NCBI GenBank assembly: GCA_002405515.1
Contig: DHLZ01000061.1
Location: 1 to 28,742 of the forward strand
From: Planctomycetaceae bacterium UBA4655
Lineage (GTDB): Bacteria; Planctomycetota; Planctomycetia; Pirellulales; UBA1268
Reading direction: 5' to 3'
DNA: 28,742 nucleotides
Shown here in pieces: positions 24,360 to 28,742 of the stretch (its first letter is position 1; each line of letters opens with the position of its first letter). Both the position numbers and the translations under genes were made by a program. The notes beneath the pieces were generated by a model. It saw only the letters and a program-made list of their open reading frames with translations, had not been told where the DNA came from and ran no database searches.

Positions 24360-24661
24360 CACGGCCGTAACACGATCCTTCGCGGCCACTCCCCTGATTT
24401 CTGCTTCTATTTCTCTTGAAAAAACAGGATTGGTAGCAGGGGGCAGCAGGAGTAGTAAGAACCCTGGCGACGAGGGACCGCACACGCCGGATTCCCATCC
24501 GCCCGAGGTGGCATGAAAGGGGCCGATAGGGCCTGAAAACCCGATCGTTCGAAGAGGACGATGGCTGTGGAAAACCAGTTGTGTTGGCCGTCGGCTGGGT
24601 GTCAGTCGTCGGTTTGGATCAGGTTGAGGAAAGGAAGCGAGACTGCCGACGAGCCGTCCAT

Positions 24662-24697
24662 CCGGCATCGGAAAGATGCCGGCCGCCGGTCGGCCGG
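24662..24697 (-). terminator. Two overlapping hairpins after the dnaA-like gene
   Basis: CCGGCATC (24662-24669) pairs with GATGCCGG (24675-24682) around a five-base loop. CCGGCCG (24679-24685) pairs with CGGCCGG (24691-24697), also around five bases. They share bases 24679-24682, so they exclude one another at full length. They lie 15-50 bp downstream of the dnaA stop codon. No T-tract follows, so intrinsic termination is doubtful. Confidence 0.35.
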
Positions 24698-24712
24698 ACG
24701 CAGACCGGATGG

Positions 24713-25651
24713 TCAGACGATGGCGGCGCGGCGGCGATGGTGGGCCGGGGACAGCCGCCGCCCGGTTTTCGACACCGACGCCGACAGTGAATCGACAGGG
24801 TGACCCGCCCGCTTGGCGGCGTCGGAGCCGTCGATGCCGCCGAGCCCCAAAGACTCCGTGATCGCGTCGATGTCGTGCTGGCATCCCGGATCGGTCTCGT
24901 ACCTCTTCTTCACGACCCGGATGCTGTGGAGCACCGTCGTATGATCCCTGCCGCCGAAGAACCCGCCGATCTCGACGAGGCTCTTCCCCGTGAGACGTCT
25001 CGCGAGAAAGATCGCGGTGCTGCGGGCATGTGCCACGTTCTTGCGACGGGATGGGCCGACGAGGCACTCAAACTGCATCGAATACCGCTTCGCCGTCAGG
25101 GAGGCGATCCTGCGGATCGACGGGACCGGGCCGGCCGGATCGATCCGCGATTCACGATCCGGCATTCTCACGGCCACGACCAGGCCTGCGGACAGCCGGG
25201 AAACGAGCGACGGCGGAAACGCCTTCACGTCGGTGGGAAAGTGCTCGAGGGTCACGACAACCCGCCCCGAGGACTCGATGACCCTGTCCAAAAGCGACGA
25301 AAAAGCCTGGAAAAAATGCTGTTTCGTGGCCCGGTCGAGACCGTCGACGATGACGAGGTCGGCGGCAACGAACCGCTGGTGGAGCCGGTGGAGTGAATCC
25401 GATTCGAGGGCGGCGGCAAACTCCGCTTCGAGCTTCCGGCCTTCCCAGCGTTCGACCGAGGTGCGGGTTGGATTGGGCGGCGACCGCTCCAGGGCGGAAT
25501 GCTCGAGGTAGTCGAGGCAATCGACCTTGCCCCACTCCGAACGGCCGACCATCACGAGGGGGACATAGCGGTCCGAACCCTGGGCCACGCATTCAAGCCC
25601 GTGCCGCAGGAGCGAATTCTCGGGCCCGAGAGCGGGAAAATCGGCTGGCAT
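24713..25651 (-). CDS. dnaA: Degenerate, shortened DnaA-like replication initiator
   Basis: A 312-residue DnaA homologue, against about 450-470 in typical bacteria. The ATG at 25649-25651 has GGAGG eight bases upstream. The sequence begins directly at the AAA+ region (ALGPENSLLRHGLE), so domains I and II are absent. Walker A is GRSEWGKV (36-43) instead of GxxGxGKT. Walker B is LVIVDG (99-104) instead of LLIDD. The box VII-like SRLSAGLVVAV (151-161) is kept. After PDRESR (164-169) only a short linker (IDPAGPVPS) precedes the domain IV entry, so the lid with sensor II seems missing. Domain IV is intact: HARSTAIFLARRLTGKSLVEIGGFFGGRDHTTVLHSI (208-244), the DnaA-box-binding signature. A 50-residue basic-ended tail follows. 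DNA binding is likely and ATP switching doubtful. It lies between cysteine desulfurase and dnaN. Confidence 0.82.
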   Translation of the reverse strand: MPADFPALGPENSLLRHGLECVAQGSDRYVPLVMVGRSEWGKVDCLDYLEHSALERSPPNPTRTSVERWEGRKLEAEFAAALESDSLHRLHQRFVAADLVIVDGLDRATKQHFFQAFSSLLDRVIESSGRVVVTLEHFPTDVKAFPPSLVSRLSAGLVVAVRMPDRESRIDPAGPVPSIRRIASLTAKRYSMQFECLVGPSRRKNVAHARSTAIFLARRLTGKSLVEIGGFFGGRDHTTVLHSIRVVKKRYETDPGCQHDIDAITESLGLGGIDGSDAAKRAGHPVDSLSASVSKTGRRLSPAHHRRRAAIV

Positions 25652-25694
25652 CGGAACGTCCTCCGGTGGAACGACTGCCGGGCTTCCCTGCCGA

Positions 25695-25703
25695 TGATCC
25701 ACA
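25695..25703 (+). promoter_or_regulatory. DnaA-box-like site upstream of dnaA
   Basis: TGATCCACA, one mismatch from the TTATCCACA consensus, lies in the 100-bp gap between cysteine desulfurase and dnaA, 44 bp upstream of the dnaA start. DnaA boxes here commonly serve autoregulation. A single near-match can occur by chance. Confidence 0.3.
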
Positions 25704-25751
25704 GCGTATCGATCGATCCCGCCAATGCAAACCGGATCCCGCGACTGCCGC

Positions 25752-26966
25752 TCAACGCGACGAGCCATCGCCAAGGGCCGACGTCCGCGCGAGGCCGTGC
25801 ACGGCGCGGCGCAGCACCGCCGTCATCTGCTCGACGGCCCGTTCGACCTCTTCCGGTGTCGAAGCCGCGCCGAAGCTGAATCGCACGGCCCCGCGGACGA
25901 TCTGCGGCGACGGCGACATTGCCGCGATCGCCGGCGCCGGCTCGGCGGAACCGCTCGAGCAGGCTGTTCCGGTCGAGCAGGCGAGCCCCTCGAGATCCGC
26001 CGCCATCACGATCGCCTGCCGGTCGAGGCCGGGAAACGAGATCGTCGAGATATGAGGCGAACGGCGGGAGTCGCCGCCGATCACCACCGCACCAATGCCG
26101 CATTCCCTGGCGGCCTCGAGGAGCCGCCGCTCGAAACCGTCTCGAATCGCGGTGACTCTCGCGAGTTCCACCTGTCGTCTTCCGACGGCCGCCGCCAGCG
26201 CCGCCGCGAATCCCGCGGCGAGCACCACCGGTTCGGTGCCGCCGCGGAGGCCGGATTCCTGGGGGCCGGCCACGACCGGATCGATCGGCCGGCCGTGGCC
26301 GACCACGAGGCCGCCGATGCCGCGGGGCCCGCCGAACTTGTGGGGGGCGACCGTCATCGCCGAGACGCCGAGGTCGCGAAACGGCATGTCGATCCAGGCG
26401 GCCGATTGCGTCGCATCGGCATGGACGAGGGCGTGCGGGTGTTCCGCGGCGAGCGGGCGGGGATCGTCCACGATTCCCGTCTGGCCGCAGGCGACCGTGG
26501 TCGTCGCGATCGTGCATGATCCGACGGCGTGCCGCTCGCCGAGGGGCGTGCGGTCGGGAATGCCCGCGGAGGAGAGCGGGAGCGACCGGATCCGGAACCC
26601 GCGATCGGCCGCGGTGGCCGCCGCCGAGAGGATGCTCGCATGGTCCCTCGGGGAGACGAAGATCGTGCCGGGCGGCTGATCCAGGGGCCGAGGCATCGCC
26701 GCCGCGGTGGCCATCCCTAGAATCCCGAGACGATTCGCTTCGGTCGCTCCTGACGTGAACACGAGCCGGTCGCGGTGCGGGCCCGACGCCGTCGCCCCGA
26801 GCAGTTCGAGGATGCGTTCGCGGGAATCCTCGAGCGAACGCTTCGCCCGCCTTCCGGCCGCGTGCGGACTCGACGGATTCGCGAAGGCGTCGACCTGCGC
26901 CCGCTCCATCGCCTCGGCCGCCTCCGGGCCGAGCGGCGTCGTCGCCGCGTGGTCGAGGTAGATCAT
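25752..26966 (-). CDS. Cysteine desulfurase-like PLP enzyme (NifS/IscS family)
   Basis: A 404-residue fold-type I PLP enzyme that would take sulfur from cysteine for Fe-S clusters or tRNA thiolation. Seen: YLDHAATTPL (3-12), FTSGATEAN (70-78), the histidine of SPRDHASI, HADATQSAAWIDM (182-194), the PLP lysine K210 in HKFGGPRG, GGTEP, and the active-site loop CSTGTACSSGS (330-340), with C336 the likely nucleophile. One oddity: the usual NNE-x-G segment is CGQTG (160-164). Its ATG overlaps the TGA of the aminopeptidase gene (ATGA, 26963-26966), so the two are coupled. Part of the frame lies open upstream to 28523 but is antisense-like shadow over other genes. It could support Fe-S assembly in MutY or tRNA thiolation generally. 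The exact partner is unknown. Confidence 0.85.
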   Translation of the reverse strand: MIYLDHAATTPLGPEAAEAMERAQVDAFANPSSPHAAGRRAKRSLEDSRERILELLGATASGPHRDRLVFTSGATEANRLGILGMATAAAMPRPLDQPPGTIFVSPRDHASILSAAATAADRGFRIRSLPLSSAGIPDRTPLGERHAVGSCTIATTTVACGQTGIVDDPRPLAAEHPHALVHADATQSAAWIDMPFRDLGVSAMTVAPHKFGGPRGIGGLVVGHGRPIDPVVAGPQESGLRGGTEPVVLAAGFAAALAAAVGRRQVELARVTAIRDGFERRLLEAARECGIGAVVIGGDSRRSPHISTISFPGLDRQAIVMAADLEGLACSTGTACSSGSAEPAPAIAAMSPSPQIVRGAVRFSFGAASTPEEVERAVEQMTAVLRRAVHGLARTSALGDGSSR

Positions 26967-28255
26967 CCCGATGCCGCCATGAGCGACTCGATGTCGTCGG
27001 GCAGGATCGGAACGTGGCTCGCGAGGTCGACCGGCCCCCGCTCGGTCACGAGGACGTCGTTTTCCAGGCGGATGCCGATTCCCTCCTCGGGGATGTATAT
27101 CCCGGGCTCGACGGTGACGATCCAGCCGGGCTCCAGCGGTCCGTCGAGCGGCGCGAGGTCGTGCACGCCGAGGCCGAGGGAATGGCCGAGGCCGTGCATG
27201 AAGTATTTCCTGCAGGCGGGCTCCTCGGCGGTGTCCTTCGCGAGTTCCTCGGGCGACACCAGGCCGAGCGCGAGGAGTTCGGCGTTCATGTCGATCTGCG
27301 CCGCCCGCTTCCAGGCCCGCAGCGTGGTGCCGGCGACCGTGCGAGCGATCGAGTTCTGGAGCACCCGCAGGACCGCCTCGTAGACGGCCCGCTGCCGCGG
27401 CGAGAATCGGCCGTTCACGGGGTAGGTGCGGGTGAGGTCGGCGTTGTAGTTGGCGTAGCAGGCGCCCACGTCGAGGAGCACGAGATCGCCGTCGCGGCAC
27501 TCGTGGTCGTTGTCGTGGTAGTGGAGCACGCAGGCGTTTTTCCCCGAACCGACGATCGGGTTGTAGGCCATCTTCCCGCGGCGGCGGGTGAACTCCGCGA
27601 GCAGTTCCGCCTCGAGGTCGTACTCCATGATTCCCGGCCGCAGGGTCGAAAGCACCCGACGGAGGCCGGCGTCGGTGATGTCGATGGCCGTGCGGACGAG
27701 CTCGATCTCGGCGGGATCCTTCACGGCCCGCAGCCTCCGCATGAGCGGCGCGAGACGGTCGTGGCGGTGGAGCGGGTAGCGGTCGAGCAGCTGCCTCGCC
27801 ATCCGCAGGTCGCGGGGCTCCACCGCTGCGGTCGCGCGTTCGTGCTCGTTGGAGTCGAGCAGCACGAGGTCGCATTCGCACATGAGCGAATGAAGCACCT
27901 TCGAGAAGTCGGCGAGCCAGCGAACCTTCGCGACGCCGGAGATCTCGCGGGCCCGCTCCCTGGTGAGCGACTCGCCGTCCCACTGGGCGGAGTGTTCGCT
28001 CGGCTGCCGGATGAAGAGCATCTCCCGCTGCGCCGGATCGACGGCGTCGGGCGCGAGCACGAGGACGCTCTCCTCCTGCTCGACGCCCGTCAGCCAGAAG
28101 AGGTCGCTCGCCGGATGGAGCCGCATCGTGCCGTCCTCGTCGGTCGGCAGGACGTCGGCCGCATGGACGACGACGACGCAGCGGGTGGGCAGAAGCCCGC
28201 GCAGCCGGTCCCTGTGGGCGGCGAACAGCGAAGGATCGATCGGCGCGTGCCTCAT
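26963..28255 (-). CDS. pepP: Xaa-Pro aminopeptidase (M24 family)
   Basis: A 430-residue metallopeptidase that removes N-terminal residues before proline. The N-terminal creatinase-like domain (about 1-170) includes FWLTGVEQEESVLVLAPD. The C-terminal pita-bread domain shows the five dinuclear-metal ligands: D262 and D273 in LLDVGACYANYNADLTRTYPV, the histidine of HGLGHSLGLGVHD (near 358), the glutamate of VTVEPGIYIP, and the glutamate of GIRLENDVLVT. These match PepP. It is cytoplasmic, with no signal peptide. The ATG at 28253-28255 is preceded by AGGGG seven bases upstream. Its stop codon overlaps the cysteine desulfurase start, and it follows the FKBP gene by 30 bp, so all belong to one transcript leading towards dnaA. 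Confidence 0.92.
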   Translation of the reverse strand: MRHAPIDPSLFAAHRDRLRGLLPTRCVVVVHAADVLPTDEDGTMRLHPASDLFWLTGVEQEESVLVLAPDAVDPAQREMLFIRQPSEHSAQWDGESLTRERAREISGVAKVRWLADFSKVLHSLMCECDLVLLDSNEHERATAAVEPRDLRMARQLLDRYPLHRHDRLAPLMRRLRAVKDPAEIELVRTAIDITDAGLRRVLSTLRPGIMEYDLEAELLAEFTRRRGKMAYNPIVGSGKNACVLHYHDNDHECRDGDLVLLDVGACYANYNADLTRTYPVNGRFSPRQRAVYEAVLRVLQNSIARTVAGTTLRAWKRAAQIDMNAELLALGLVSPEELAKDTAEEPACRKYFMHGLGHSLGLGVHDLAPLDGPLEPGWIVTVEPGIYIPEEGIGIRLENDVLVTERGPVDLASHVPILPDDIESLMAASG

Positions 28256-28285
28256 GAATCGCCCCTGGCGTTCGTGCCGCCCGTC

Positions 28286-28588
28286 CTACTTCACGTCGAG
28301 AAGCTCGACCAGGAAGTGGAGTTGGGCGTTCGGCGGGATCGGGCCGCCGGGCGTGCCCCGGGCGCCGTAGCCCAGGTCGCTCGGGATCGTGAGCTCGACC
28401 ATGCCCCCCTCGCCGACCTGCTGCATCCCCTCGGTCCAGCCCCTGATCACCTGGTTGAGACCGATCTCCATCGGCTCGCCCCGCTTGTAGGAGCTGTCGA
28501 ATACCTTCCCGCCGTCGAGCCATCCGTGGTAGTGCACCTTCACGGTGTCGGTCGCCTTGGGTGCGCCGCCCGTCCCCTTGCGGAGCAC
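28286..28588 (-). CDS. FKBP-type peptidyl-prolyl cis-trans isomerase domain
   Basis: A complete FKBP fold that speeds proline isomerisation in folding proteins: VHYHGWLDGGKVFDSSYKRGEP, IGLNQVIRGWTEGMQQVGEGG, IPSDLGYGARGTPGGPIPPNAQLHFLVELLDVK. The hydrophobic pocket residues (Y, F, D, W, Y) are in place. The annotated start is GTG at 28586-28588, but the homologous sequence begins earlier (TKTASGLQYR, just upstream and in frame). That extension is cut by TAG at 28625-28627. Beyond the TAG the same frame continues as a signal peptide to the window edge. The gene is therefore probably a secreted FKBP interrupted by one stop codon, unless translation restarts at the GTG. Confidence 0.8.
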   Translation of the reverse strand: MLRKGTGGAPKATDTVKVHYHGWLDGGKVFDSSYKRGEPMEIGLNQVIRGWTEGMQQVGEGGMVELTIPSDLGYGARGTPGGPIPPNAQLHFLVELLDVK

Positions 28589-28624
28589 GCGGTACTGCAG
28601 GCCGCTTGCGGTCTTCGTGAAGAT

Positions 28625-28742
28625 CTACGGCGACTCCGAGTCAATAATGACAGCGCAGGCGGGCAGGGCGGGGTGGGCTACATCGGCGGTCGGCTGCGCC
28701 ACGGTGATCTCCGGAACGAGGAGGGAAAGGGCGAGGGCGACG
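28625..28742 (-). pseudogene. Signal-peptide part of the FKBP gene, separated by an in-frame TAG
   Basis: In the FKBP frame, 28628-28741 reads VALALSLLVPEITVAQP, a signal-peptide-like hydrophobic core and cleavage region. A short spacer ending in DSESP follows, then TAG (28625-28627), then IFTKTASGLQYRVL of FKBP. The true N-terminus lies beyond the window. Continuity of frame and family sequence on both sides of the TAG argues for a point change such as AAG, GAG or CAG to TAG. Confidence 0.6.

Larger units (their letters stand above)
24277..24712. other. dnaA-dnaN intergenic region, candidate replication origin
   Basis: A 436-bp gap without a gene, at the classic oriC position. It contains one DnaA-box-like site, TTTTCCACA on the minus strand (24566-24574), one mismatch from TTATCCACA. 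A relatively AT-rich stretch lies at 24395-24435. On the minus strand 24398-24412 reads AAATAGAAGCAGAAA, four of whose five triplets fit the DnaA-trio pattern. The gap also holds inverted repeats near each end. It has far fewer boxes than a typical bacterial oriC, so this is a candidate only. Confidence 0.4.

Noticed and set aside
26967..28523. Cysteine desulfurase frame extended to 28523 as a 923-residue fusion
   Set aside because: The upstream part is a shadow of the aminopeptidase and FKBP genes; the family N-terminus (MIYLDHAATTPL) begins exactly at 26966.
28625..28627. Genome-wide reassignment of TAG
   Set aside because: dnaN ends at TAG with a normal clamp C-terminus directly before it, so TAG works as a stop here.

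Overview
High-GC bacterial chromosome segment that reads as a planctomycete, probably of the Pirellula-type lineages. The reasons are a secreted Pro-rich protein ending in an SHD1 domain, a ThuA-like secreted protein, a zinc-ribbon class II ribonucleotide reductase, a large membrane/spermidine-synthase fusion, and overall gene style. The phylum call is an inference from protein style, not a search result.

Layout. (1) 1-4234, minus strand: an envelope/polysaccharide-type cluster with a broken sulfotransferase start, a GT4 glycosyltransferase, an ABC exporter and a frameshifted unknown gene with a tiny overlapping ORF. (2) 4508-10651: a fatty-acid desaturase (+), then on the minus strand a DUF429-MutY fusion, a ThuA-like protein, deoC, a Fur-family regulator and a DJ-1/PfpI protein. 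(3) 10652-16595, plus strand: a promoter with a probable pair of NrdR boxes driving the B12-dependent ribonucleotide reductase, then miaE, a strong intrinsic terminator, and a secreted Pro-rich SHD1 protein. (4) 16703-28742, minus strand: a replication-origin-type locus. Read in the direction of transcription it runs FKBP, Xaa-Pro aminopeptidase, cysteine desulfurase, a DnaA-like protein, a 436-bp gap, dnaN, dciA, gyrB, pgk and a fused membrane/spermidine synthase.

How the genes fit. The dnaA-dnaN-dciA-gyrB block is the classic initiator / clamp / helicase-loader / topoisomerase set. The most striking observation is that the DnaA at this locus is a 312-residue degenerate form. It keeps the DNA-binding domain IV signature, but it lacks domain I, has altered Walker motifs and appears to have lost the AAA+ lid with sensor II. 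It sits two genes upstream of dciA, so initiation here may work differently from the textbook model. The nrdJ promoter shows the 31-bp tandem box spacing typical of NrdR, which links dNTP supply to replication.

Three genes look broken: the sulfotransferase start, the gene at 3477-4234, and FKBP with an in-frame TAG. Either the assembly has local errors or these genes are decaying. Several short tandem duplications sit at gene ends or in linkers: the fur 3' end/deoC start, the DUF429-MutY linker, the PPEPA run and the end of the DJ-1 gene. I saw no rRNA, tRNA, CRISPR array, insertion sequence or phage gene.
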